Assembly (NCBI RefSeq): GCF_005049105.1
Contig: NZ_SUKA01000002.1
Span: 434,001-498,000, forward strand
Length of the DNA: 64,000 nucleotides
Source of the DNA: Sphingobacterium alkalisoli
GTDB lineage: Bacteria > Bacteroidota > Bacteroidia > Sphingobacteriales > Sphingobacteriaceae
Direction of reading: 5' to 3'
A program made the translations under genes and the position numbers. Below are positions 50,667 to 62,000 of this stretch, piece after piece. The number at the start of each line of letters is the position of its first letter. Within the stretch, counting starts at the first letter, position 1. The notes under the pieces are model-generated. The model worked only from the letters and a program-made list of their open reading frames with translations, had not been told where the DNA came from and searched no databases.

Positions 50667-50758
50667 ATTTTGTATTTAATGGTGTTAAGATACTATTTTA
50701 TTAGATTTATTGCATGCTATCGTGGAAAGAATAATGTAATATTTCATCTTGGTGTATT

Positions 50759-53083
50759 TTAATGTGAAACCATGAGTTTGCGGTGTAAAAGATCTTTTTG
50801 TGCTGAACTTCCACCTGCCATCAGGGTAAAACTTCCCGGTTCAAATGTGTATTGGCCACGGCCATCATAATAGTGAAATACCTCATTGTGTAAGGTAAAA
50901 TATACTGTTTTCTTTTCTCCTTTCTTCAACGCTATACGTTGAAAGCCACATAGGCTTTTCACTGGACGGGTTGTCTTTGCATAGTCGTCACGGATGTAAA
51001 GTTGAACAACGTCTTCACCATCCATCTGGCCGCTATTTTCAACTTCAATAGCTACTTTTAGACTGTCTTGTAAGGTAATGTGTGAAGCACATTCGATACG
51101 ATGGTACTTGAAGTTGGTGTAGCTCAGGCCATGACCAAAGGGATAAAGAGGGTCTTTCGGACCATCGATAAATGCATGGGCAAATTGGGAGGGCTTATGA
51201 TTGTAGTAAATGGGTATTTGGCCACCGTGGCGGGGAATACTCATGGGTAATTTTCCGCTTGGATTGACCTTGCCGAACAATATCTCAGCGATAGCACGAC
51301 CTCCGTGGGAGCCGGGTTCCCAAGCTTCTATGGCGGCATCTGCCTGCTCGGCAATCCAGGGCGTGGCGAGAGGTCGGCCATTGATGAGTACGGCCACCAA
51401 TGGGGTTCCTGTGGATTTAAGGCCTTCAAGTAGGTCTTGCTGCATACCCCAGAGGCTAATATCCATACGATCTCGGTTTTCACCGCCAGTTTTTTCTTTC
51501 CAATGTTGTCTGAAGGAGTCTTCGCCAACGGCAGCGATGACGATATCTGCTTTTGAAGCTAGTTGGATCGCTTTGGCAATGGAATCGGCATCCAACGCCC
51601 GAAGGTTCCACCCGACATCTACGTAATCTACTGCTATACCTGCTGCCTGATTGCGTATGCCTGCCAATAGCGTGGTGAACTGATCTTGTGGTTGATCGAA
51701 AACCCAGTCGCCCATCATGGCCTGATTGTTACTGTTTGGACCAACAACCAGTATCCGTTTCTGTGTGGTCAAAGGCAATACATTAGATTGGTTATGTAAG
51801 AGTACAATTCCTTTGCGTGCAATCTCCAATGACGTCTGCTGATGAACATTCGTAAACAGAGCATCTTGGGTAGTGTTTGGATCGACATAGGGGTTTTCAA
51901 ACAAACCGAGCTTAAATTTGGCACGAAGGATTTTCGCACAGGCACTGTCAATACGTACGGTGGTTATTTTTCCTTCTTGAACCAAAGATTTTACTTCATC
52001 CATAAAAATGGGACCATGCATGTGCATATCAACACCGGCTTCTATACCTAGCCGGAAGGCTTCTTTGAGATCTTCGGCTAGACGGTGCTTGGTACTAACT
52101 GCTTCCATGTCCATCCAATCGCTGACCACAAACCCCTCAAATCCATATTCGTTGCGGATAATATCGTTTATTAGCCAACTGTTTACATGGCACGGCATCC
52201 CATTCAGCTCGTTGTGGGCAGGCATGAGGGTGTACGGTTGAGCCTGCTGAATGACCCGCTTGAAAGGTTCGAGAAATACATTTCGCAATTCTCCTTCTCC
52301 CAGTTCAACAGGAGAGGCGTTGGTGCCATTGTTTCCAATGCCGCCTGCAACAAGGTGTTTGACACAGGCCAACACACTTTCACTCGTGTGCCATAGGGTT
52401 CCTTGCAGGCCGGTTACGGCGGCTATTCCCATCTGCGTAACGAGATAGGGGTCTTCTCCGTATGTTTCGCCGACGCGCCCCCAGCGTGGGTCGCGAGCGA
52501 TCTCGATATTTGGAGAAAAGGCCCAGTGTGATCCGGTAGCACGCATTTCTTTGGCTGTTTGCCGATAGGATTCTTGAACCAAGGCTGGCGCAAAAGAGGA
52601 GGCCATCGTGATAGGGGATGGGTATATGGTGCTGCCACGTACGAGGCCATTGCCGTGGATCGCGTCAATTCCAATTAATAACGGGATCTTAAGCGGACTC
52701 TGAGCGGCCAACTGCTGTAGGTGATTGGCTTCGTTGACATCCAGCACATGCAAAAAAGAACCGATCTCACCCTTTTTGACCATGCGCTCTACACCTTCGG
52801 AATGCAAGCCTTTATAGAATCCGCGTGCATGACCATGCAAAAGCTCTTCTTCGGAGATGTTTTTTTCGGCATCGCGCATGTGTTCGAGCCCAACGTATTG
52901 GCACATCTGCGCAATCTTTTGTTCTAAGTTCATACGACCCATTAGGTCATTGAGACGCTCTTCTATGGGAATATCTGGACGGAGGTATAAGGGGGGAACT
53001 ACCTGTCCGCTCAGTGATTGGGATATGCTCATAAGGGTGCTCAAGAGCAAACTCACAAGCAACCCTTTTCTTCTTGTTTTCAT
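50759..53083 (-). CDS. bglX: Secreted GH3 beta-glucosidase
   Basis: 774-residue glycoside hydrolase family 3 enzyme with signal peptide (to about residue 26, SQSLSGQ). N-terminal barrel with IDAIHGNGLVRGSTIYPS and RDPRWGRVGETYGEDPYL; nucleophile Asp322 in GFVVSDWMDME; the C-terminal (alpha/beta)6 domain with GENRDRMDIS, and a fibronectin-III-like end (KSLCGFQRIALKKGEKKTV). It would remove terminal beta-linked glucose (or xylose) from oligosaccharides in the periplasm. It is the last gene of the utilization locus, after the binding-protein gene and a hairpin. Confidence 0.9.
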   Translation of the reverse strand: MKTRRKGLLVSLLLSTLMSISQSLSGQVVPPLYLRPDIPIEERLNDLMGRMNLEQKIAQMCQYVGLEHMRDAEKNISEEELLHGHARGFYKGLHSEGVERMVKKGEIGSFLHVLDVNEANHLQQLAAQSPLKIPLLIGIDAIHGNGLVRGSTIYPSPITMASSFAPALVQESYRQTAKEMRATGSHWAFSPNIEIARDPRWGRVGETYGEDPYLVTQMGIAAVTGLQGTLWHTSESVLACVKHLVAGGIGNNGTNASPVELGEGELRNVFLEPFKRVIQQAQPYTLMPAHNELNGMPCHVNSWLINDIIRNEYGFEGFVVSDWMDMEAVSTKHRLAEDLKEAFRLGIEAGVDMHMHGPIFMDEVKSLVQEGKITTVRIDSACAKILRAKFKLGLFENPYVDPNTTQDALFTNVHQQTSLEIARKGIVLLHNQSNVLPLTTQKRILVVGPNSNNQAMMGDWVFDQPQDQFTTLLAGIRNQAAGIAVDYVDVGWNLRALDADSIAKAIQLASKADIVIAAVGEDSFRQHWKEKTGGENRDRMDISLWGMQQDLLEGLKSTGTPLVAVLINGRPLATPWIAEQADAAIEAWEPGSHGGRAIAEILFGKVNPSGKLPMSIPRHGGQIPIYYNHKPSQFAHAFIDGPKDPLYPFGHGLSYTNFKYHRIECASHITLQDSLKVAIEVENSGQMDGEDVVQLYIRDDYAKTTRPVKSLCGFQRIALKKGEKKTVYFTLHNEVFHYYDGRGQYTFEPGSFTLMAGGSSAQKDLLHRKLMVSH

Positions 53084-53132
53084 CCTTTGTTTTTATCTTT
53101 CTATGAATAGCTAATGCTTTTAATGGTACAAT

Positions 53133-53163
53133 GAACCGATCCCATTTTAGAGGGGATCGGTTC
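53133..53163 (-). terminator. Hairpin between surface-binding lipoprotein and GH3 genes
   Basis: 11-bp perfect stem (GAACCGATCCC with GGGATCGGTTC), nine-base loop, 14 bases past the lipoprotein stop codon. On the minus strand it lacks a long T run, so it may attenuate rather than end transcription into the GH3 gene. Confidence 0.6.
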
Positions 53164-53176
53164 GGTTGTTATTCAG

Positions 53177-54397
53177 TTAGTCCTGAATTTTAAGGTCAAC
53201 GGTTAATACACCGGTGTTGTTATTAGCTGTCCTGGATTTAACATACAGCACCCCATACTTACCTTGTGCCGTCATGAAGACGATAGCGGCATTGTTGGCC
53301 ATAGCTCCTGATGTTGCGGATGGCGCTACACTCGAACTGCTGTATAGACTTTCGATGGCCGCGCCTGATTCGATCGCATCAAATTCGGTTCTACTGAGAT
53401 CGATTTTTTTGATAAGTGTACTGTTTCTTACGCTCCAGTTGGCCATGGCATCAGCACCAAATAGCGCGACAGTATAAATATTGTCTGCAACAGAGGCTAA
53501 TGTAGGGGAAGTGATATTGTAACTAAATGTGGATCCGCTATAAAATGTCACGAGATCAATTTGTGCTGCTTGTTGGCTTACACCAGAAGGTACATGAACT
53601 TCGCCTGTATGGGCATTCAAAAATGGGCCTGCGGCGGTACTGCGCTGGGCACCAAGATTTATATCAAAAAAGTTCTTGAAGTCTACAGTGTTACTGCGGA
53701 CAATACGTAATTGAAATTCTTGACGCACGACATTGCCTAACACATCCATTACCTCGAGTTGGAAGGTCAATGTTTTCCCGATATCGCTTGCTGTAGGGGT
53801 ATAATCAAAACGGTAATCTGCCAGTTTTGGGTCGGCAAAACTTTCCTGCGTGAGTGCGGTTATCTCTGTACCATCCAAAGAAGTCTTAATATACTTCAGA
53901 TCCAACTCGGAAGCAACTGCTATATTGAACGTGGCCGTCTCGTTATCCAGAATTTCTTCTGGTCTATCTTCGGGCAAGGTAAAAGTGATCGCTGCTGGGG
54001 CGGATTGTACATAGATCGTGAAATCTTTCTTTGCGGTGTTTCCGTCTTCATCATCCACACGCAAATGGAAGATTAAGCTTTTGCCGACATCGGTGTCCAA
54101 TGCCTGATAGCTGTGTTTTATCGTGATCTCCGATGCCGATGTAGCTTCTTCACGCTGTAGCTCTTCTCCATTCAGGCTTAAGATGCCGGTTTTTAACACT
54201 GCTGATGAGCTACTTGTGACCGTAACATCGAATTCGATCTTATCTTTGGAGGTCACGGATACGGGGATGGCCTGATGGAGCACGATGTCGACCGATAGAT
54301 CGGGTTTCACTGCGATATCGTCTGCTGTTTTTTTGCACGAAATCAAAAGCACGATAAGATACAGTGGAATACTAAAAATATGGAATCTAGTTTTCAT
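53177..54397 (-). CDS. Surface glycan-binding-like lipoprotein with tandem Ig-like domains
   Basis: 406 residues from the ATG at 54397, which gives a lipoprotein signal ending LLISC; the longer frame overlaps the upstream gene. Two similar Ig/cadherin-like repeats are visible (about 25-125 and 130-230: DVGKSLIFHLRVDDEDGNTAKKDF and DIGKTLTFQLEVMDVLGNVV), followed by a C-terminal beta domain of about 170 residues. This layout matches SusE/F- or SGBP-type lipoproteins that bind glycan at the cell surface. It starts ten bases after the glycosidase gene in the PUL. No catalytic residues. Confidence 0.7.
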   Translation of the reverse strand: MKTRFHIFSIPLYLIVLLISCKKTADDIAVKPDLSVDIVLHQAIPVSVTSKDKIEFDVTVTSSSSAVLKTGILSLNGEELQREEATSASEITIKHSYQALDTDVGKSLIFHLRVDDEDGNTAKKDFTIYVQSAPAAITFTLPEDRPEEILDNETATFNIAVASELDLKYIKTSLDGTEITALTQESFADPKLADYRFDYTPTASDIGKTLTFQLEVMDVLGNVVRQEFQLRIVRSNTVDFKNFFDINLGAQRSTAAGPFLNAHTGEVHVPSGVSQQAAQIDLVTFYSGSTFSYNITSPTLASVADNIYTVALFGADAMANWSVRNSTLIKKIDLSRTEFDAIESGAAIESLYSSSSVAPSATSGAMANNAAIVFMTAQGKYGVLYVKSRTANNNTGVLTVDLKIQD

Positions 54398-54407
54398 AAA
54401 TTTCTTG

Positions 54408-55757
54408 TTATTCAACATAAAATGGAATGACGGCACTGGCAGCCTTCTTGTTGTTCTGATCGATTACAAAAATGATCAATCGGTAGCCGCCTGTTTCGTT
54501 AGGTGCGTTAAAACTAATACTGGGCAATGTTGCATCCGTAATTAGTCCAGCAATACCATTCGGCAGACTGCCATCTGCTGCTGCGCTTTTTTCCTTAATG
54601 ATGCGCCAGGCATAAGTCAACGGATCATTGTCGGGGTCAGAGGCTTCTACAGTCGCTGTATTTGTCGAGTTTTTTGAAACGGTAATGTTTTCTTCTGCGC
54701 GTTTACCGTTCATCAATATTTTGCTGCGATCTTGAATTACGGGTGCTCTATTTGTTGGATAGGAGCCGGTCCACGCGTATTGCATGGCATCCACGGCGGC
54801 AAAGGTATTGCCCTGTTTGTCAAACATACCATACCAGGTGAGTACTTCTCCGTGGAGTTGATACCCCCACAGAAATACAAACGAACCAATACAGCCTTGT
54901 TGCCTATTCGCGACAATATGGTTTTGGTAAGCATCTAGATAGATCTGTGCTTTCTCTGTACTTGTCTGCTCAACGAGTGCTCCCCAATTAAGAATGCGAT
55001 CGGGTTCGGGATTCATTTGCCAGGTACCGCGTGGGCCATATTCGGTGATCATGTAAGGCTTCTGCCAGCCAGCTGTTGCAAGGTTGTTCAATACCCCGGG
55101 TAGGTTGGGGGCATAGGTATTCACCGATAGGATATCGATCTCGGGTGCCATCTGGATAATGTGTTGTATATGGCTTACATTAGAGCTCGCTAATGTAGTC
55201 GTTGTGGGATGATTGGGATCTTCCTCGTGTATCATGGTGGCTATGTCATTGATAGCTGTCCACAATTTGGTGTTGGTGTAGCTGGCTTCGGCTTCATTGC
55301 CGATCGACCAGCACAGGATGGCTGGATGATCTTTAAATTGAAGGACTGCCTCGCGCATGGCTTGAAATTGTTGGTCAACGGCAGTTTGATTGTTGTAATC
55401 AAATCCATCGGTCTCCCGACGGATATAGAGACCGAAATTAACGTACATCCCAGCGGCATAAGCTTTGTCGAGCGTGGCTCTGGTGCTGTCGTTTACGCCA
55501 TATGTACGCACCGTATTTGCGCCATATTGGATACCTTTGTCGTGAAAGTTATTGGCGGCAACACCTTTGACATAGAATTCTTCTCCGTCGACAAACATCT
55601 TCCATACACCGTCTTGCTGCTCCAGGGTGACGACTGCTGGCGGATCAGTTTCGACCACTTCAAAGGAATTGGGGGGAATGGGATAATCAAACGCATTCTC
55701 GCAACTGTTTGCCAATACGGCAAACAGGAGGTATACTATAGCATGATATATTTTCAT
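54408..55757 (-). CDS. Clan-A TIM-barrel glycoside hydrolase (GH2/GH5-like) lipoprotein
   Basis: 449-residue lipoprotein (lipobox VLANSC). Residues about 45-335 are a (beta/alpha)8 barrel: EFYVKGVAANNF, GANTVRTYGV, acid/base Glu in LCWSIGNEAE (about residue 155) and nucleophile Glu in YMITEYGPRG (about 245), the two catalytic acids of GH-A enzymes. The last 100 residues look like an Ig/cadherin-type domain (VEASDPDNDPLTYAWRI). It lacks the N-terminal sandwich domains of true GH2 enzymes. Surface or periplasmic-facing position and its PUL neighbours suggest endo- or exo-attack on a beta-glycan; the linkage cannot be fixed. Confidence 0.8.
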   Translation of the reverse strand: MKIYHAIVYLLFAVLANSCENAFDYPIPPNSFEVVETDPPAVVTLEQQDGVWKMFVDGEEFYVKGVAANNFHDKGIQYGANTVRTYGVNDSTRATLDKAYAAGMYVNFGLYIRRETDGFDYNNQTAVDQQFQAMREAVLQFKDHPAILCWSIGNEAEASYTNTKLWTAINDIATMIHEEDPNHPTTTTLASSNVSHIQHIIQMAPEIDILSVNTYAPNLPGVLNNLATAGWQKPYMITEYGPRGTWQMNPEPDRILNWGALVEQTSTEKAQIYLDAYQNHIVANRQQGCIGSFVFLWGYQLHGEVLTWYGMFDKQGNTFAAVDAMQYAWTGSYPTNRAPVIQDRSKILMNGKRAEENITVSKNSTNTATVEASDPDNDPLTYAWRIIKEKSAAADGSLPNGIAGLITDATLPSISFNAPNETGGYRLIIFVIDQNNKKAASAVIPFYVE

Positions 55758-55759
55758 GA

Positions 55760-57400
55760 TTAATTGCTTAAGTGGATAATTTGCTGATCTTTGATCAACT
55801 GATCGGCTAATTTTTCATACGATACTTTTTGTACCGTAGTGGATCCGTCTATTGCCATTGAAGCAGCTACGGCTGCAGATTGACCTAGGATCATATATAC
55901 GGGTTCCATACGGATGCTGCTATAGGCAACGTGTGATGCAGACATACATACAGTAACCAATAAATTGGTACATTCTTCCTGTTTTGGCGTAATCGCATAA
56001 TAGCTGATCGGATATGGGGTAACGGGCTGAAAAATAGTGCCTTCATTCCGTAGTTTTCCATCTTTGTCTACTACCCGTGAAACGTAGTGGCAGTCTAAGG
56101 CATACGATCCCAGACCGATAGGGTGTTCAGCATTTTTGCGGTTCTCTTTGCTAACATTTTTTTCATGCATAACGTAGGTGCCTATCATTCTCCGTGCTTC
56201 TCTTACATAGATTTGATATGGGAAATGCCCACTTTCGTTGAATTCATCTTTTGCTAATCCCCAATCGCTCATCTCTTTTCGTATGTGAGCAGGTACGCGT
56301 TCGTCGTGCTCTAGGAACCACAGCATCCCGAGTGCATAATCTCTATGGGCTTGTTCTATCTTTGCACGTTCTTCGTAGTTTGCCTCGGCATAATCATAGC
56401 TCGCGCCAAAGAAATCGAGATGATTTGTGTCGGTTTTCCGATTTGGCATAGGGGTTAGGGTGATGATTTTTTGCAGTTCGGTTTGGGGATTTAACTCCAA
56501 CTGACGAGCTAGAATCTCGTACCAAAGGGCATTGTAATTTGCCGGCTTTTGAACTTTTACCCGATTATTGGGGTCATCTGTTAAGGTAACCCTGTAGCAA
56601 TAGGCTTGCACTTTTTTATCGGCCTGTCCATTTTCGGATGTTGGTTGTGCATCAACGAGGGGTAACAATCCCGACGATTTGTCGCCCTTTTTGATATAAG
56701 GATCGATGGCGCTTAAATCAGTTCCCTGACTGTAGTTGATTCGGTAGCCATTTAAGGTTTCGTTGTACGCTGTGTTATTTTCTCGACCTACGGTATAGGA
56801 GACCCCGGATTGGGCCAATAGATCGCCTTCGTAAGATGCATCGATGAAGACTTTGGCTTGGATTTGTTTATCGCTTTCTAGCAATAGGCTATTGATCTGC
56901 TTCTTTTTCATTTTTACACCTTTTCTAAGGTCAATACGTTCGTTAAAAAGAAGTTCAACCCCGGCCTCGCGCAGCATGTCTAGCATGATTTTTTCGGCAA
57001 TATGGGATTCATAGACCCATTGCATTTCGCGCTCGTCGTTTTTGCCTTTATAAGTCCGCTTGAGCGATTTGATAAAGAATGCATCCCGTTCCTGGTTTTT
57101 CCAGGATTCCGGTTGTTGGTAATATTGGAATATACGTTGGTAAAACTCGCGTGTGATCCCGCCAACTTTGTCATTTCTATTCATATCAGTGGCTGTAAGA
57201 CCTGATGTGGCAAGTCCGCCTACGTGCGCTGTTTTGGAAATCAGGATCACTTTTTTACCAAGACGACCGGCCTGGATCGCAGCAATTACGCCTGAAGCGG
57301 ATTCTCCATACACACAGATGTCGTATTTTTCTTGAGGGCTCGTTGCGGTCGCGGTGTGAACAACTAATATCGTAAAGAGGTATAGCAAATATTTTTTCAT
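55760..57400 (-). CDS. Secreted FAD-dependent oxidoreductase (FAD_oxidored family)
   Basis: 546-residue flavoprotein with signal peptide (to about residue 20). The FAD motif is degenerate but readable, YDICVYGESASGVIAAIQAGRLG (in part), with GLATSGLTATDMNR and FIDASYEGDLLAQSGV marking pfam12831-type proteins, and MYILGQSAAVAASMA-like end (here VYMILGQSAAVAASMA). Export of a flavoprotein by a Sec-type leader is notable. Such genes recur in Bacteroidota PULs, without a proven reaction; sugar or aglycone oxidation is possible. Two bases separate it from the glycosidase gene. Confidence 0.8.
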   Translation of the reverse strand: MKKYLLYLFTILVVHTATATSPQEKYDICVYGESASGVIAAIQAGRLGKKVILISKTAHVGGLATSGLTATDMNRNDKVGGITREFYQRIFQYYQQPESWKNQERDAFFIKSLKRTYKGKNDEREMQWVYESHIAEKIMLDMLREAGVELLFNERIDLRKGVKMKKKQINSLLLESDKQIQAKVFIDASYEGDLLAQSGVSYTVGRENNTAYNETLNGYRINYSQGTDLSAIDPYIKKGDKSSGLLPLVDAQPTSENGQADKKVQAYCYRVTLTDDPNNRVKVQKPANYNALWYEILARQLELNPQTELQKIITLTPMPNRKTDTNHLDFFGASYDYAEANYEERAKIEQAHRDYALGMLWFLEHDERVPAHIRKEMSDWGLAKDEFNESGHFPYQIYVREARRMIGTYVMHEKNVSKENRKNAEHPIGLGSYALDCHYVSRVVDKDGKLRNEGTIFQPVTPYPISYYAITPKQEECTNLLVTVCMSASHVAYSSIRMEPVYMILGQSAAVAASMAIDGSTTVQKVSYEKLADQLIKDQQIIHLSN

Positions 57401-57418
57401 GATAATTTTTTTAAGGGA

Positions 57419-59005
57419 TTAATTGTATCCTGGATTTTGCGGGAAGTTTTCAACTCCCATATTAATAACTTCGGCCTCTGGAATGGGCCATCTTATAAAA
57501 TGCGGATTGGCAGGAAGATTGGTCCTTCCAGCAACGGAAGCCGCTATTTCTGGATCGCCAGCATAGTTAGTGACCTGTGAAATAAGGATTCCTAGACGCT
57601 TGAGAAAATACCAACGATCTCCTTCGAAGGCCAGTTCTCTTGCCTGCTCATCGATAATGTCTTTAATGGTTAAGGTGCCTGTAAATGCAGTGTTGCCGGC
57701 ACGTTGCCATGTTTTGTTGTAATATTCTTTTGCCAAGCTTTGATCGCCTTTCATCAAGGCTGCCTCCGCGCCCATGATATAGGTTTCAGCAAGACGGTAG
57801 AGAATATAGTCCTTGTAGCTTCTTGTTTCAAACGGGGTACGGGTCCAGATATCGCCATGCTTGGTACATCCGGGATAAACGTTACGGTTTTTATTTCCAT
57901 TCTTGTAGAGCGGAAAATAGGCGCCTGGTGCTACTTGTGTTGATCCGTAAGCTATGGTATTGTTGGTGGTATTTCTATACCGATGGATGTAAAATTGGGT
58001 GAAACGGTTGTCCTTGGTTTGATCATAGAGCGAGAAGAGATAGGGGCTAGGCAGTACTCGTCCATAGGTATATCCCCAGTTTTCGTAGCTACATGCAAAT
58101 TCGGCTGTTCCTCCAATTTCTGTACGGTACAATCCAATGAAATAGGCTGCAAAGTAGTTGCCTCGCGGTGTTTCATTGGATAGATTTCCTCCAGGGTTTT
58201 TGCTCCATTGCTGTACCATCAAGGCCTCATCGTGATTGAGATCGGCCGCATTGAAAATACTGTCTAGTGCTATCAGCTGATAACCGCCAGATTGTGTGAT
58301 GCTTTCGACTTGTTCAAGTACAGTGTCCCAATCTTTTTGCCACAGTGCAGCTTTTGCTTTGATGTGACGGGCAGCAGCGCGGTTGAAACGCCCCGGTTCT
58401 ATCGATTTCCAGTCCAGATGGGTAATGGCAAAGTCAAGGTCGTCGTGTATCAAGGCAAAAACCTCTGCATTGTTTGCTACGTGATAATCTTTCGGCGAGT
58501 CTACGTTTTCCCAAGTGGTGGGACTGGTATTTAACCAGAGCCTGTCATAGGTCCGATAGAGTTGAAAATAGGCCTGTGCACGAAAACACCGTGCTTCAGA
58601 AAGAATCGTATTTAACCGGTCCGTTTGCTCCAAATTTTCACCTGCTGCAATGATCTCATTGGCTTTCCCAATGATTTGATACATGGTACGCCACATATGG
58701 GTTACCTGCGAGGCGGAGGAGCGTAGGTTGTTTGGATCGTAGATACCAAAGAAGTTTCCGGTTCCACCATTGCTTACGGCGAGATCCGTGCCACGTTCAT
58801 GTGCGAAAATAGTCGCATTCTCAGTATCGTTGGCGTAATTTCGCAATAACGCATACAGAGCGTTTACAGCAAGGTGTAGTCCCTCTTCGGTACTATAAAT
58901 GTATGCTGCGGAATACTTTGTCTGGTTTTCTTCGTCAAGCCATTTCGTACATGATCCGGCGAGGATTCCAACGCTAATGATGCTATATATGATAAATCTT
59001 TTCAT
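57419..59005 (-). CDS. SusD/RagB-type surface lipoprotein
   Basis: 528-residue SusD-family lipoprotein with lipobox ILAGSC and the customary TKWLDEENQTKYSAAYIYST opening, helices CFRAQAYFQLYRTYDRLW (about 135-152), and C-terminal EQARELAFEGDRWYFLKRLG signature (about 458-477). Ligand-binding partner of the SusC gene located 10 bases upstream in transcription order. It is part of the PUL with the glycosidases. Confidence 0.9.
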   Translation of the reverse strand: MKRFIIYSIISVGILAGSCTKWLDEENQTKYSAAYIYSTEEGLHLAVNALYALLRNYANDTENATIFAHERGTDLAVSNGGTGNFFGIYDPNNLRSSASQVTHMWRTMYQIIGKANEIIAAGENLEQTDRLNTILSEARCFRAQAYFQLYRTYDRLWLNTSPTTWENVDSPKDYHVANNAEVFALIHDDLDFAITHLDWKSIEPGRFNRAAARHIKAKAALWQKDWDTVLEQVESITQSGGYQLIALDSIFNAADLNHDEALMVQQWSKNPGGNLSNETPRGNYFAAYFIGLYRTEIGGTAEFACSYENWGYTYGRVLPSPYLFSLYDQTKDNRFTQFYIHRYRNTTNNTIAYGSTQVAPGAYFPLYKNGNKNRNVYPGCTKHGDIWTRTPFETRSYKDYILYRLAETYIMGAEAALMKGDQSLAKEYYNKTWQRAGNTAFTGTLTIKDIIDEQARELAFEGDRWYFLKRLGILISQVTNYAGDPEIAASVAGRTNLPANPHFIRWPIPEAEVINMGVENFPQNPGYN

Positions 59006-59015
59006 GATATTCTAA

Positions 59016-62000
59016 TTAAAAGGAAAAGTTCAGTCCGAAAAGCATGGTCTTGGGTTCGGGATACTGTCCTGGATTTTGTTCTGGGCCATAAGCCATCACC
59101 TCGGTCGAGGTCCATACGTTTGTCATGGTTCCAAATACCCTAAGATTATCCAACTTGATCTTTTCAAGGTATTTCTTTGGAATATTATAGGAAAGACCCA
59201 AGTTTCTCAACCTGATGTAGGTCGCTTTTTGATAGGCTGCAGCCGAAAGAAACGCTGGTGTCTGGTTCATATTGGGGGCAGGAGCTTCCTGGGATGGATT
59301 ATGTATTGTCCAATAATTGCGACGGATTCCGTTGCGCTTGCCGGTAAGATCTCCTCCGCTTTCAAAGCTGGTTAAGTAGGAGTTGTATAGATAACCGCCA
59401 CGAACGTAATACAGATCTGCCGTAAGATTGAAGCCTTTGTATTCAAATCCGGTGATCAGCGATCCGATCCATTTCGGATCGCGATTGATTATAATACGAT
59501 CGTCAACGGAGATGACATTGTCTGCATTATTGTCTTTTACGCGGACAGCCCCCGGCTTGGCATCTTTCATCGCTGAATTGGCGATATCATCGTCGAGTTG
59601 CCAGATGCCGTCAAATTCGTAATCGTAATACACGTTCATCGAATTGCCAATAAACCAACGGTTGTTGATGTCATCAGTCTGTGTGCCATCTGCATTGGTC
59701 TGTCCGTCGATTTTCTTGATCTTATTCCGGTTGAGCGTAAAGTTGATGCCCAGATTCCATTTGAAATCCGTCGTTTCTACCGGGATGGTATTTAATCCGA
59801 TTTCTACGCCTCGATTCTGAACGTGTCCTAAGTTGACCAGCTGACTGGTATATCCCAATGTGGATGAGAGGGATCGTTCTACAAGTAGATCGGTTGTCTG
59901 CGTATCATAAAACTCGAGGGTACCATTGATGCGCCCTCGCAGAAATCCGTAATCTAACCCGAGATTGACTGAAGTAGAGGTTTCCCATTTTAGGTTGGGA
60001 TTCTGTAACTGGGCATTGGGCAGGTAGCCAATCTGCGTTACATTCCCAAATTCCGTAAGGTATTTATCCGCTAGTCCTAATGTGGTGTAGGGGCTGATGC
60101 CCTGGTTTCCGACCTGGCCATAGCTGAGTCTTAATTTCAAATCAGACACTGCGCTGACGTCTTTTAGAAACGTTTCGTCTTTTATCCGCCAGGCAAACGC
60201 GGCAGATGGGAAGTAACCGTATTTGTTATTTGCCCCAAAAACAGACGAACCGTCGATACGCATAGCTAGCGATAGGATGTACCGGCTGTCGTAATTGTAC
60301 CGTACGCGTCCCATGTAGGAGAGTAGTCTCCTGTCGGAAAGCTCGTACACCGGGATGCCATGTGTGCTGGCAGAGGCGATGGCTTGATAGGAGAGGTCAT
60401 CATTGGCAAAGCCGAACCCTGTATTGGCAAGGCGTTTCCATTGAATGACATTGATACTTTGCATCGCGGTGGCATCGATATGGTGCTTGTCGATATCCTT
60501 GTTGTAGTTCAGGATGTTTTCGACTAGGTAGTCGTTGTATGTGCTTTCGGATACTTCGGCTTCTCCTTGATTGTTACGCCCGGTGCTGTGCAGGATTCCA
60601 CGGTACACATTATCTTGTACCTTACGGTTATTCAGACTTCCATTAACCCGAAATGATAGGGATTCGCTGATATTCCAGTCTGCAAATAGGTTGAGGTTAA
60701 ACCGATCGGTGACGCTAATGTTCTCGGAGTGATCAATGTTCCAAAGTGGGTTGAAATGTGACTCGCCGGCTTCGGTTACATCTTGTCTGAGGCTACCATC
60801 GGTATTATAAATCTGCGCCAAAGGAGGCATGGTGATATAGGAGTTGAAACTACCATCTGCTATGTTGCGGAAGGATTTGGTGTAGGCGATGTTAGAACCC
60901 AATGTTACCTTGTCGAACAGCTTTTGATCTACATTTAACCTGCCAGTAAACCGGGTGAAATCAGAGCCCGGTACCATACCATCTTGAAACAGATGCCCGA
61001 CACTGAGAGCGTATTTTGTTTTATCACTACCCGACTGTATCAGCACGTCATTCTTGTTTTGTACGGCGGAATTTAGCATCACTTCTTCCCAGTTGACGTA
61101 GTCTTTCGATTGGTACACTTGTCCCATTAGGCCCCTAAATACTTCATCTTCTTCGTAGTATCCATTGGCATTGTAGAAAGCCTCTTTACGGTATGCTGCC
61201 CACTGCTCGCCATCGTAAAATTCGAAATTGCGATCTAGCGACTGATTACCGACATAGGAGTTGACATTGATCTTTGTCGTGTTGCTCAAACCTCTTTTGG
61301 TGGTTACCAAAATAACGCCATTCGCTGCACGAGCTCCATAAATAGACTGAGATGAGGCGTCTTTCAAGATTTCTACAGATTCAATCTCGTTGGGGTTGAT
61401 GTCGTCGATACTGGCCGTAGGGATACCATCTACAATATATAGTGGATCGTTTCCTGCCGATAATGATCTGCGGCCACGAATCAATATGCTTGAACTCCCA
61501 CCAGGCGATGCGTTGGCCGTCGTGACCTGGATACCTGGGGCCGCTCCTCGAAGCATTTCATTTAGACTGGTGGACGGAACTTTATTGAGTTGCGTGCCGC
61601 TTACGGAAGAAACTGCCCCGGTCATATCCTTTCGTTTTTGAACACCATAGCCTACGACAACGACTTCGTTGAGATCCATATAGGTTTTGCTCAATTTTAC
61701 GGTGTAATCTTCTTGATCGCCGAGCGCAACTTCCTTTGATTCGTAGCCTAATGTGCGAAAGGATAAGGACGTAGCGGACCCGGTCACCGGCAATGAAAAA
61801 TTGCCTTGGCTATCGGTTGAGACCTGAACCTTTCCTAAGTTGGTCGATACGGTCACATTCGGCAAAGCCTGTGCATTTTCGTCGAGAACTTGTCCGCGTA
61901 TAACGCGGTCCTGAGATTTTATATTTTCCGTTCTACTTTTCCTTTTGATAATTACTGTATTATCTTTGAGGGTGTAGGAAACGTCTAGATCTTGCAGCAC